DNA of 64,000 nucleotides from Thermoleophilia bacterium UBA6103 (GTDB lineage Bacteria; Actinomycetota; Thermoleophilia; UBA2241): assembly GCA_002423545.1 (NCBI GenBank), contig DIWP01000041.1, positions 1 to 64,000 on the forward strand, in the 5' to 3' direction. Below the pieces are notes generated by a model, which saw only the letters and a list, made by a program, of their open reading frames with translations, ran no database searches and was not told the origin of the DNA. The position numbers were made by a program, and so were the translations under genes. Of the stretch, positions 51,656-60,600 are shown in pieces. How positions within the stretch are numbered: the stretch's first letter is position 1; each line of letters begins with the position of its first letter.

Positions 51656-52474
51656 TCACACCATCAGGTCGCGGCGCCGGAAGAGGAGCAGGCCACCCGC
51701 GGCGGAGACGATCGGCACAAGGGCCAGCAGCGCGAGTCCGCGCAGGTCGAAGCCGTTGATCAGGGGGACGCCGCCCATGTACCAGGAGAACGGCGAGATG
51801 TCCGTCATCCAGCCGGCGTCGATCACCGGTCCGAGAGCGTCGAACATGAAGGCCAGCACGGCGAGTCCGGCGGCAGCTCCGAGGGCGAGCGAGCGGCGGC
51901 CGGAGGCGGCGCCCACGGCCAGGGCGACCGTTCCGTAGCCGAGCGTGAGCAGGAACAGGCCGCTGCTGCCGGCTAGGAGCTGTTCCGCTCCCACTTCCAT
52001 GTCCAAGGCGACGACGAGGAGTGCGCAGGCGATCGTGACCACGGCGACCAGGGCGACCGTGGCGACGCAGAGCGCCAGCAGCCGCTCGAGGAAGACCCTG
52101 TCACGGGTGACCGGCGAGGCGTACTCGAGCTCCAGCGAGCCGTCCTCTTCCTGACCGGCGATGAGCCGCCCGCCGAAGCCGATGGCGAACACAAGCAGCA
52201 GGGCCGGCCCCAGCAGGCCATAGACGGTCGAGGACAGCCAGCCGCCGGCGGTGGCGACTTCCTCATAGCCGAGCGCCTGCACCAGCGCCTCAGGCATCTG
52301 ATCGATGAGCGTCTGCATCTCGCCGGAGCCCCCCATCGAGGGGTAGAAGCTCACGTACATGGCACAGACGGCGGCCAGCGCGACGGCCCAGATCACGAGC
52401 GCACGAAGGCCGTCGCGCAGCACGCCGCCGAACACGGTGAGCCGGCCGCCTGTCGCCGGCTTCTCAGCGCTCAT
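51656..52474 (-). CDS. ABC-2 type transporter permease
   Basis: About 272 residues, six membrane segments and the cytoplasmic GRLIAGQEEDGSLELEYASPVTRDRVF loop with the EDGSLEL/xExGTL motif of ABC-2 permeases. The ATG at 52474 follows GGGAGG and overlaps the ATPase gene by 11 bases. Forms an exporter-type complex with the ATPase. Confidence 0.87.
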   Translation of the reverse strand: MSAEKPATGGRLTVFGGVLRDGLRALVIWAVALAAVCAMYVSFYPSMGGSGEMQTLIDQMPEALVQALGYEEVATAGGWLSSTVYGLLGPALLLVFAIGFGGRLIAGQEEDGSLELEYASPVTRDRVFLERLLALCVATVALVAVVTIACALLVVALDMEVGAEQLLAGSSGLFLLTLGYGTVALAVGAASGRRSLALGAAAGLAVLAFMFDALGPVIDAGWMTDISPFSWYMGGVPLINGFDLRGLALLALVPIVSAAGGLLLFRRRDLMV

Positions 52475-53564
52475 CTTCGGCCTCCCGTGGATCGTCGCTG
52501 CGTGCGGCGTCGCCGCGCGCGCCGGTGCACGAGTCGCCCGGACCGCCCGCCGGGCCTGTGTCGCCCGGCTCGGCCGTCCGGCCTTCCTCGTCATCCGGCG
52601 TGCGGTAGAAGTCGAGGAACAGGTCCTCGAGCTCGCGGTCCTGCGCCGACCAGCGCCGGACGTGGTGGGCGGCGGCGGCCTTGAGCAGAGCGTCGGGCTC
52701 GCCGCTCAGCAGGCAGGTCAGCGTGACGCCCTCCACGGTGGCATCGTGCACACCGGGCAGTTGGCGGAACAGCGCGACGTCGACCGGTCCGTCGAACCGC
52801 AGCTCGACACGTTGCCCGGCATGCCGGCGCAGTGTGTGGACGTCGTCGACGTCGACGACGCGGCCGGCGCGGATGATCGCCACCCGGCCGGCGACGTCCT
52901 CGACCTCGCTGAGCACGTGCGACGACATGAAGACGGTGGCGCCGCGGTCGCGGGCCGCGAGCACCAGGTCGAGGACCTCGCGCTGCAGCAGGGGGTCGAG
53001 GCCGCTCGTCGGCTCGTCGAGGATGAGCAGCTCGGGGTGGTGCATGAATGCCTGGACCACCCCCACCTTCTGCTTGTTGCCTTTCGAGAGGCTGCGCAGC
53101 GGGCGGCCGAGATCGAGCCCCAGACGCCGCGCCAGGGGCTCGATGCGCTCCCGGCCGGCACCGCCGCGCAGTCGGGCGAGGTAACGCAGCAGCTCGCCGG
53201 CCGTCCGGCGCCCGGTCAGCGCCAGCTCGCCCGGCAGGTAGCCGATGCGGGCGCGCAGCCCGGCACTGCCGGCGGCCGGCGCCCGGCCGAGCACCTCGAT
53301 GCGCCCGGCGGTCGGCCGCAGCAGGTCCAGCAGCAGCCGGATGGTGGTCGACTTGCCGGCTCCATTGGGACCCAGGAAGCCGAACACCTCGCCGGCCTGG
53401 ACCTCCAGGTCCAGGCCGGCGAGCGCCCTGACCTTGCCGTAGTCTTTCACGAGGCCCTCGGTGCGGATCACAGGGTCGCCGGCGGCTCCTCTGCGTGCGG
53501 CGGCGGGCCTCACGCTGGCCATGCTCTCGTCGTTCGCGCCCGGGTCTGCGGCGGCGACGTTCAC
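52464..53564 (-). CDS. ABC transporter ATP-binding protein
   Basis: About 366 residues. Walker A GPNGAGKSTTIRLLL, the signature SLSKGNKQKVGVVQAFM, Walker B LLILDEPTSGLDPLLQREV and H-loop SSHVLSEVEDVA are present. The C-terminal region is typical of ABC-2 ATPases, followed by a Gly/Asp/Glu tail. The GTG at 53564 has AAGGAG nine bases upstream and overlaps the TetR stop (GTGA). Confidence 0.9.
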   Translation of the reverse strand: MNVAAADPGANDESMASVRPAAARRGAAGDPVIRTEGLVKDYGKVRALAGLDLEVQAGEVFGFLGPNGAGKSTTIRLLLDLLRPTAGRIEVLGRAPAAGSAGLRARIGYLPGELALTGRRTAGELLRYLARLRGGAGRERIEPLARRLGLDLGRPLRSLSKGNKQKVGVVQAFMHHPELLILDEPTSGLDPLLQREVLDLVLAARDRGATVFMSSHVLSEVEDVAGRVAIIRAGRVVDVDDVHTLRRHAGQRVELRFDGPVDVALFRQLPGVHDATVEGVTLTCLLSGEPDALLKAAAAHHVRRWSAQDRELEDLFLDFYRTPDDEEGRTAEPGDTGPAGGPGDSCTGARGDAARSDDPREAEDER

Positions 53565-54379
53565 GTCCGGTCGCTCCTTTCGCCATCCTCGCTCTCCTGC
53601 TCGCCGGCGCCGAGGAAGGCTGCCTCGTAGCCGCGCGCGGTCTTCTTCGTCAGCACGCCCTTGCCGAGGATCTCGAGCACCGGTCCGATGTATGGGAGCA
53701 GGACGGCGGGATCGGCCGGCTGGGCGCTCAGATCGACGCCGAGCAGCCGCTTGAGGTGGTCGTGCAGCACCACGGCTCCGAGCGACCACAAGGTGAGGAC
53801 GGCGGCGCGGCCCTGCGGGTACTTCGTGGGCCGCAACAGGCCGGCCTTCTCCATCTCTGCCTGATAAGCCACGGCGTCGGCGACCAGCTCGTCGACCAGT
53901 GCGGCCACCTGCGGCGAGCCCTCGGTCAGGGTCCGCGCAAGATAGCGCGTGAGCGGCGGGCCCGTGCTGCCCTCGCGGATGGCGGCCAGCGGGTCGAAGC
54001 CGGGGTCCGCGCCGGCCCCGGCCGCCGCTTCGCGCTTGCGCTCCCGTATCACCGCCGCGACGTGCTCGTCGCAAGCCGCCCGCAGGCCGTCCTTGGAGCC
54101 GAAGTGATGGATGACCAAGCCGGCGGACACGCCTGCTTCGGCGGCGATCGCCCGCAGGTTGGCGCCGGCGACCCCGTCTTGCGCAAAACACGCGATAGCG
54201 GCGTCGCGGATGCGGGCCTTGGTCGTCCGGTCGTCGTGGGGTCTCGCTCCAGTCCGGTCGGCGCTGGGGCACGGCCCGACATCGGCTTCATGGGTGCGCC
54301 GGGCCGCGCGCCCGCCGTCGGGGTGGGGGGTCACGCTCGATACGCTCGATGTCGGTCTCTTCCTCGGTCCTGAACGCAT
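53561..54379 (-). CDS. TetR family transcriptional regulator
   Basis: About 272 residues. The DNA-binding domain starts near residue 48 (TTKARIRDAAIACFAQDGVAGANLRAIAAEAGVSAGLVIHHFGSKDGL), preceded by a non-conserved basic N-terminal stretch. The C-terminal domain would bind a ligand and dimerise. The start is uncertain: ATG 54379 is chosen because an earlier ATG at 54397 lies inside the operator-like palindrome. It is the first gene of the ABC-cbiZ operon and probably represses it. Confidence 0.86.
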   Translation of the reverse strand: MRSGPRKRPTSSVSSVTPHPDGGRAARRTHEADVGPCPSADRTGARPHDDRTTKARIRDAAIACFAQDGVAGANLRAIAAEAGVSAGLVIHHFGSKDGLRAACDEHVAAVIRERKREAAAGAGADPGFDPLAAIREGSTGPPLTRYLARTLTEGSPQVAALVDELVADAVAYQAEMEKAGLLRPTKYPQGRAAVLTLWSLGAVVLHDHLKRLLGVDLSAQPADPAVLLPYIGPVLEILGKGVLTKKTARGYEAAFLGAGEQESEDGERSDRT

Positions 54380-54386
54380 GGTCAGA

Positions 54387-54408
54387 ATACTAAACATACG
54401 TTCAGTAT
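54387..54408. promoter_or_regulatory. TetR-type operator palindrome
   Basis: The 22 bases read ATACTGAACGT / ATGTTTAGTAT on the minus strand. The two halves match as inverted repeats at nine of eleven positions (ATACTGAACGT against ATACTAAACAT). It lies eight bases before the chosen start of the TetR gene, so autoregulation of the whole operon is the simplest reading. Confidence 0.72.
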
Positions 54409-54511
54409 CGAGTCAAATCCCGGCCTGATGGACCGCAGGTCGGCAACGGGCGACGGCGACCCCGTCCTCAGCAGAGCGCGCGACCGCGGCGTCGTCGACC
54501 CACGCCTCGAT

Positions 54512-54967
54512 CTACGATCTCGCCTGGAGCTCCACGATGTTGCCTTCGGGATCGGCGATGTAGCACCAGGTGATGTGGGCGCCGGTGGGAGTGGTGATGG
54601 TGACCACGTCTCCCACTTCCTGCGCTCCGGCCGCCAGCGCGTGGCGACGCGCGTCGGGGACCGACGGCACGAGGAAGGCGAGGTGAGCCAGTCCGGGACG
54701 GTCGACCGCGGGCGCCGGCCCGTAGCTGGGACCGGCGTAGCTGCAGATCTCCAGCGTCGGGCCATTGATTCCGCCGCCGGGCAGCCGCAGGTGGATGCCG
54801 GTAAGGGCGGCTCCCTTGAGGCCCGTGCCGGCCTCCAGTATCGGGCCGGAATAGTCCATCTCAGGTGAGGCGGGCTCGCAGCCGAAGACCGTCTCGTAGA
54901 AGGTCGCCAGAGTGTGCCAGTCACGCGCGACGAGGTTGGTGTGCGCGTACCGTGCGTCGTGGATCAT
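54512..54967 (-). CDS. VOC/glyoxalase superfamily protein
   Basis: About 151 residues with two beta-alpha-beta-beta-beta modules. The fold words are YAHTNLVARDWHTLATFYETVFG, GLKGAALTGIHLRLPGG, LAHLAFLVPSVPDARRHALAAGA and WCYIADPEGNIVELQA. Metal ligands are likely the His of AHTNL and HLRL and the Glu of NIVELQ. The substrate is unknown. The ATG at 54967 has AAGGAG at good spacing. Confidence 0.87.
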   Translation of the reverse strand: MIHDARYAHTNLVARDWHTLATFYETVFGCEPASPEMDYSGPILEAGTGLKGAALTGIHLRLPGGGINGPTLEICSYAGPSYGPAPAVDRPGLAHLAFLVPSVPDARRHALAAGAQEVGDVVTITTPTGAHITWCYIADPEGNIVELQARS

Positions 54968-55087
54968 GTGCCTCTCCTTGCCCGGCCGACGTGTCACTCG
55001 TGCTTCCTGAAGTCGGCTGCCGGCCGCGGATCCATGAGAGCGATCGGGGCCGCGGGCGAGTCCCCCGCCGGCCGAGACGCGCGTGGC

Positions 55088-55240
55088 TCAGGCGCCGAGT
55101 ATCTCGTTGAGGCCCTCGATGACGCGGTCGACCTCCTCCGGCGACGCGCTCCCGAGCTTCCTCCCGATGCGCTTCACCGGGAGCATCCGGATCTGGCTGA
55201 TCTTGACCCACGATGAGCGGCACAGTTGCAGGCACGGTGT
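55088..55240 (-). pseudogene. Remnant of a mazF/pemK toxin gene (3' end only)
   Basis: The minus-strand frame ending at 55088 encodes, in its last 48 residues, a segment resembling the C-terminus of MazF-family toxins: SSWVKISQIRMLPVKRIGRK then GSASPEEVDRVIEGLNEILG. The N-terminal two thirds of a normal 110-residue MazF is missing. The recognisable part begins only 14 bp beyond the stop of the ATPase gene, so the toxin was probably truncated when that gene arrived. No cognate mazE is seen. Confidence 0.75.
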
Positions 55241-55253
55241 GCGTCGTCGCGGT

Positions 55254-56519
55254 TCAGCGGGCAGGCAGTGACGAAGTCTGCCGCAGGCTCCACAGGGCGT
55301 CGATCGGCAGTGCCCACAGCCCCTCGCCCATAGGAGCAGCGGTGGGGCCCATGTGGAGCAGGATGCCGCGATGGAAGCGAGGGCCAAGCGCGCCGGCGAA
55401 CCCGCGCAGGCCTTTCAAGTCGCGGCTCGATGGCGAGGATGTGGCCTTGACCTCGATGCCGACTGCCCGACCGCGGCTGTCTTCGAGCACCCAGTCGACT
55501 TCCGTCCCGCTGCCGTCGCGGTAATGCATGAGCTCGATCCGCTCGGAGGCCACCGCGATCTGCTTGAGTAGCTCGTCGCCCACGAACGTTTCGAGCATCG
55601 GGCCGATCCTGTCGGGGTCCTCCAGTAGACGGGAGGAATCGAGTCCAAGGAGGTGCGCCGCAAGGCCTGAGTCGGTGAAAAGGACCTTCGGCGACTTGAC
55701 CAGCCTGCGGGCCACGTCGCCTGCCCAGGCGGGAACGAACCGTACGGTGAACGTCTTGACGAACAGGGCGATGTAGCGCTCGAGCGTGGCTCGGGCGATG
55801 CCGGTGGAGCGCGACAGCTCGGAGGCGTTGAGCAACGTGCCGCTGCGTGCCGCCAGGATCCGGAGTAGCCTGGGGAGGGCCACCCGATCGCCCACGGCCG
55901 CCAGCTCGCGCACGTCCCGCTCCAGGAGCGTCGTGGCATAGTCCCGCAACCAGCCGTCTCGTATCGAGCCTTCCGGCATGATCACCGCCGGCGGGAACCC
56001 GCCTCGGGTGACGCGCTCGGCCAAGCCGGCGCGCGTGGAGCAGTCGATGTGTGGCGGAAGCGATCCGTCGGCGAACACCGCCTCGATGAACCGCTCGCGC
56101 ACGCCATCGATCTCGCCCTGAGAGAACGGCCACAGCGTGACGATGCGCATCCTGCCCGCCAGGGAGTCCGACAGACGCGGCAACAGCAGCACGTCGGCCG
56201 ACCCCGTCAGCAGGAATCGGCCGGCCCGCCGGTCTTCATCGACGGTCAGCTTGATGCTGCGGAAGATCTCCGGCGCCCGTTGTGCCTCGTCGATCACGAC
56301 CGGATCGGGCAACGAGCGCACGAATCCCTGGGGGTCTTCGCTGGCGCTGGCCAGCCTGAGCGAATCGTCGAGCGTCACGTAGTGCGCCGGCCGCGCGGCG
56401 CCCACCAGATCTTTGACGAGAACGGACTTGCCCGCCTGGCGAGGGCCCTCGACGAGTACCACCGGCGACCATTCCTGGGCCTGGAGCACGCTCTCGGTGG
56501 CATGACGTGGAAGCAGCAC
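55254..56519 (-). CDS. AAA ATPase with DUF4143 domain
   Basis: 421 residues. The Walker A VVLVEGPRQAGKSVLVKDLV near residue 20, Walker B PVVIDEAQRAPEIFRSIK and the LTGSADVLLLPRLSDSLAGR block belong to the AAA_14 type. A DUF4143 winged-helix/nuclease-like domain follows (SKVLFTDSGLAAHLLG-like block KSPKVLFTDSGLAAHLLGL, HYRDGSGTEVDWVLED). These ATPases are frequent on mobile or accessory DNA, of unknown role. The GTG at 56519 has GGAAGG upstream. It lies directly against the mazF remnant. Confidence 0.9.
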   Translation of the reverse strand: MLLPRHATESVLQAQEWSPVVLVEGPRQAGKSVLVKDLVGAARPAHYVTLDDSLRLASASEDPQGFVRSLPDPVVIDEAQRAPEIFRSIKLTVDEDRRAGRFLLTGSADVLLLPRLSDSLAGRMRIVTLWPFSQGEIDGVRERFIEAVFADGSLPPHIDCSTRAGLAERVTRGGFPPAVIMPEGSIRDGWLRDYATTLLERDVRELAAVGDRVALPRLLRILAARSGTLLNASELSRSTGIARATLERYIALFVKTFTVRFVPAWAGDVARRLVKSPKVLFTDSGLAAHLLGLDSSRLLEDPDRIGPMLETFVGDELLKQIAVASERIELMHYRDGSGTEVDWVLEDSRGRAVGIEVKATSSPSSRDLKGLRGFAGALGPRFHRGILLHMGPTAAPMGEGLWALPIDALWSLRQTSSLPAR

Positions 56520-56624
56520 CGGACCTTCCTTCCGCAGGCATGCAGGGAGATGTCCATCCAGATTATCACAAAACGCCCATCCAGTGGGCGATCTGCACGC
56601 ACATCGGACGGGCTGGGCGTCGGC

Positions 56625-57404
56625 TCAGCCCACGGGCTTCGGTCCGCCGATGACCACCTCGCGGTACTGACGCCAGATCACCTCGGCGGCGGGGATGCCG
56701 GCAGCGCGCAGCAGGCGGAGGTCGGCATCGAGTGTGAGGGGCTGGTCGTGCTCCTGCGCCTCGAGGGCATCGAGGTACGCTCGGGTGGCCGCGATGGTGC
56801 GGAAGCGCTCGTCTGCGTCCGGGGCCCGGGCGGTCACCGATCGCACCCGGATGTCCTGGATCCGGCGCTCGATGTCGGGATCGGCGGCCGTCACGATGTC
56901 CGCGTTCACGAACCAGCCGCAGGGCTTCAGGGCGGCGATCACCTTCTGGAGCACGGCGTGCTTCTCGTCCGCGTCGAGATGGTGCAGGGCGTACGCCGAC
57001 ACCACCAGGTCGAACGATCCGGGGGACGTTGCCTCGGCCGGCAGAGAGCGGAAGTCGGCCTCGATGCGCGTCACCCGCCGTGCGTGGCCGGCGAGCCGCG
57101 TCCCGGCGAGGTCCAGCATGGCGGCGGCGCCGTCCACGGCGACCAACGAGGCGCGCGGGTAGGCCTCCAGAACGCGCTGCGCGAACACGCCGGTCCCCGT
57201 GCCAAGGTCCACGGCGGTGAAAGTCGCGGTCGGCGCCAAGGGCACGATCTCCAGAGCGATGCCCATCATCGTGTGCCGAAGGGGGTGCATGATGTCCATG
57301 TCGGCGTCGTAGGCAGCGACACGTCCGGGCAGGTCGTAGGCCTCGATGCTGTCTGCCGCGACGCCGTCTCGTGCGGCATCGTCTCGTGTCATGCCGGCCT
57401 CCAC
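56625..57404 (-). CDS. Class I SAM-dependent methyltransferase
   Basis: 259 residues. TFTAVDLGTGTGVFAQRVLE is the SAM loop, followed by LVAVDGAAAMLDLA, RSLPAEATSPGSFDLVVSAYALHHLDADEK and LKPCGWFVNADIV. The substrate is not known. The start may be ATG 57404 or ATG 57392. Confidence 0.85.
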   Translation of the reverse strand: MEAGMTRDDAARDGVAADSIEAYDLPGRVAAYDADMDIMHPLRHTMMGIALEIVPLAPTATFTAVDLGTGTGVFAQRVLEAYPRASLVAVDGAAAMLDLAGTRLAGHARRVTRIEADFRSLPAEATSPGSFDLVVSAYALHHLDADEKHAVLQKVIAALKPCGWFVNADIVTAADPDIERRIQDIRVRSVTARAPDADERFRTIAATRAYLDALEAQEHDQPLTLDADLRLLRAAGIPAAEVIWRQYREVVIGGPKPVG

Positions 57405-57565
57405 GTGTCTGTGGCGTCAGGGTACAGCACGAGAGGCACGGCGGTCCGTTTCCGGGCGCCGCGCCTTCGGCATCTCCTGCGGCACGGCGGGCCGCCTGCG
57501 TCTCCGAAGCTCCGCCGCCGTTTGATGAGGCATGATCGAAGAGCGCCGAAGCACGCCGACAGCAG

Positions 57566-57600
57566 GACGGCGGAGAGCCGGTATCCGGCTCTCCGCCGTC
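57566..57600 (-). terminator. Perfect 16-bp hairpin after the large secreted protein gene, no T tract
   Basis: Arms 57566-57581 and 57585-57600 (GACGGCGGAGAGCCGG and its complement) enclose a 3-base loop TAT. It lies 52 bp past the stop at 57652 and lacks a T run, like the hairpin after cooS. It may be the I-shaped terminator type. Confidence 0.65.
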
Positions 57601-57651
57601 CTGGATGGTCTTCTGTGCGAGCGCACGCCGTCCGTGCGGCGCGCGGTCACC

Positions 57652-60600
57652 TCACGGCGTCGGCGCGATCGGCGTCACGCGCGTGAGCGACTTCACGGTG
57701 GTGAGCATGGCACCGCTCGCGCGGCGGCGGCCGTTGATCACAGTGAGCGTCACCGTCTCAGCGATCAGCTTGTCCAGGTCGGCGCGCAGGAAGGGCCCGC
57801 TGAGACCCAGCGTGAGACGGCCGTTGCGATAGCGACACTGGACGTCGTAGAGCTGCAGCGAGCGGCCCTTCCAGACCCACGAGCCGTCGCGGAGCTTGAA
57901 CCGGCCGACGCGGATGAGCCGATCGCCGGCCAGCCCGATCACGATGCCGCGACGGTTGAACAGCCGCTTGTCGAGCTTGACCCCAGACAGGATGAGGGTC
58001 GTCTTGCCGGAGTTCTTGGGCGTCTTTACGACCAGCGTCGCCCGATTCATGTTGACCGCCGGCTTGACCGTTCGGCCGGCGGCCGTGGGCAGCAGCCCCC
58101 CGCCGAGCCTATTCGGCAGCCGGGCAGACACCAGCTTGGCCCTTGTGCTGACCGTCTGCGTGCCGACGCCGAGGATCTCGCCGTTCTCGTCGGTGAGCGC
58201 CACCGTGACCTCGCCGGCGGCACACTGGCGCAGGAACTGCGCGGCTCCCTTCATGCCTCGGGCGGTGAGGCCCCAGGTCCCCGCGGCCGGGTCGACCGCG
58301 ACACGGACGCTCGACCCTGCCCCCCACGGAGAGGCCAGGGCGAGGACGCGACGACCTTCGCTGGCCGAAGCCGTGTCGCCGAGGTCCAGGAAGACGCCGC
58401 CGGCAGTCAGCGACGGCCGCTGATAGGGCGACAGCATCTGCTCGTCGTCGCTGGGCGGGATCACGACCGGCGATCCACCGATCGAGAGCCCGAGCCTCTT
58501 GGGGGAGGCGGCGTCGGCCCGCCCCACCGCAGGTGTGCAGAGGGCGAAGGGCAGTGGCGCGCCCTTCATGACGATGTCGCACGTGTCACCCCCGCGGCGG
58601 GTCACCGTCAGCCGGGTCGGGGTGATGTACGCGAAGGCGGCGACGGCGGTCGCCCCTCCGGCGTCACGCACGGCGATGTCCGTCGTCGTCTGCCTGGGGC
58701 TGCCGATCGCCAGATGCTTGCCGGCAGACCGCCAGCGCACGAAGCGGTAGCCCTCTTCGGGCACCGCGGTCGCGCGCGCCGTGCCGCCGATTGGGACGGC
58801 GACGGGATCCCGCTGACCTACGTCACCGGGCAACGGCGCGATGGCCACATCGCCGCCTGCCGCCGGCCAGGCAACAACGCCCACGGCGCACTGGTCGCTC
58901 GCGCCGCCGGCACCGCCGGAGTCCTTCGGCGTCCAGTCGCGGACGAAGTAATCGACGCACCAGGGCGTCTGGTCGTTGGCCCCGCTGCGGGCCCAGTCCG
59001 GGATCCAGTAGGCGGCCGAGTCCTTGGCCTTCATCCAGTAGACGATCTCGCTCATGTCGCCGACGATCGTGTCGCTGGCGCCGCGCGGCCCCGTCTGCCC
59101 GGCGCCGCCCTTGCCGGACTGCTGCGGTCTGGTCGCGATGCTGAGGTCGCACCTGGTGTTCTGGGTGTCGCTCGTCGTCTCTTCCTTGGACGCGCCGCCG
59201 TGCACCTCGAACTCCACCTGGTGCGGCTTGGGCCCCTTGATCTTGGCGTTGATCTTGAAGTTGACGGCATGGGAGCTCGACGCCGTCTTCTTCTTGCCGA
59301 TGGAGCACCAGCCGAGCTGGCCGTACGTGGAGCTCAGCGAGTTCTGGTCTATAAGCTCCCCGTGCCGGCCGGCCTCCTCGAGCGGGTCCTTCTTCCAGAG
59401 CTGGTTGGCGAAGTCGGAGGGCTTCGCGTGCGCCGCCACGCCCTTGCTCGTCGGGGATCGGTCGGGGTTCGCCATGTCGAAGGCGATCGGCTTGATGATC
59501 TCCTTGGCGGCGTCGCCGCTCGGCAGGGTGAGGTAGATGTGTGAGCCGGGGACCTCCTTGCGACCGGAGTCGAACCGCTTGAACGCCTGGATCAGGTAGC
59601 TGGGGTAGTAGCCGATCATCCAGCCGGTCTGCGCCAGGTCGGCGGCGTTGTGCTGGAATTCCCAACCGTATTCCTTGGTCGTCGTCTCGGACTTGCCGGA
59701 CTGGTAGTCGTAGCCGAGGCTGCCTGTCGAGGTGACGCCGCACCCGAAGATCTCGACGCCTCCGGTGACACTGAAGCTGCCGCCGATCTGCTCTGTCGTC
59801 TTGGTCTCCTTGGAGCGCTCCTGAGAGAAGGAGATCTTCGAGGTCGCGTCCTTGTAGGCGTTCCCGTTCAGCGGAAACGGTGGCGGACCGAAGACCACGC
59901 CGACAAGCGTGCCCTCGGTCGCCCCGGTGTTCGAATCGACGGGGACAGGGTAGTTCACCGGTCCGCCGTTGACGGTCTCTTTCTCGATGGGCACCAGGTA
60001 GTCGGAGGGGAAGTCGCACAACCAGCCGCGGTAGACCCCACCATCACCATAGCTGGTGCTGATCACGTTGAGATGCTGCCGATACTCGTCGAAGTCGCCG
60101 TAGGCCTTCTTCTTCGTGAGTTCGAACGACTTGAAGGCGAGGAAGTTGACCTCGAAGATCGACTTGTGGGCACTGCGGCCCGTCTGGAACATGTAGTCCA
60201 TGTCGACGAACCGGTCGCTGTCGAGGCTGTACTCGTAGCGGGCGACGAACTGATCGTCGAAGGCGCCGTCCACCCGCGCCGCGTTCTGGGTGAAGATCTG
60301 CAGCAGGTCGCCACCGTTGCCGGAGCCCTCGACGGAACCCTGCAGCACCGCGATCCCGCGATCGCCGTACAGGCTGGCGGGATCGCGGCCGTCGGCCGCG
60401 GGGAGGTACCAGGCGGGCTCTCTGTCCACCGGCACCGCTATGTCCTTCACCAGGTTGAGCGCACCGTTCTCGTATGAGTACAGGCGCACGAAAGCGCCGC
60501 AGTTCTTATTGATGTCGTAGACGTCAGTGGGCCACGGGTCGCGACCCTGGGGATCTCCGTAGGTGCAGGCCAGCGCCAGGTATTCCCTGTCGCCATGGGT

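Noticed and set aside
57532..59544. 670-codon plus-strand frame opposite the large secreted protein
   Set aside because: No motif and implausible composition; the minus frame has a signal peptide and domain structure.
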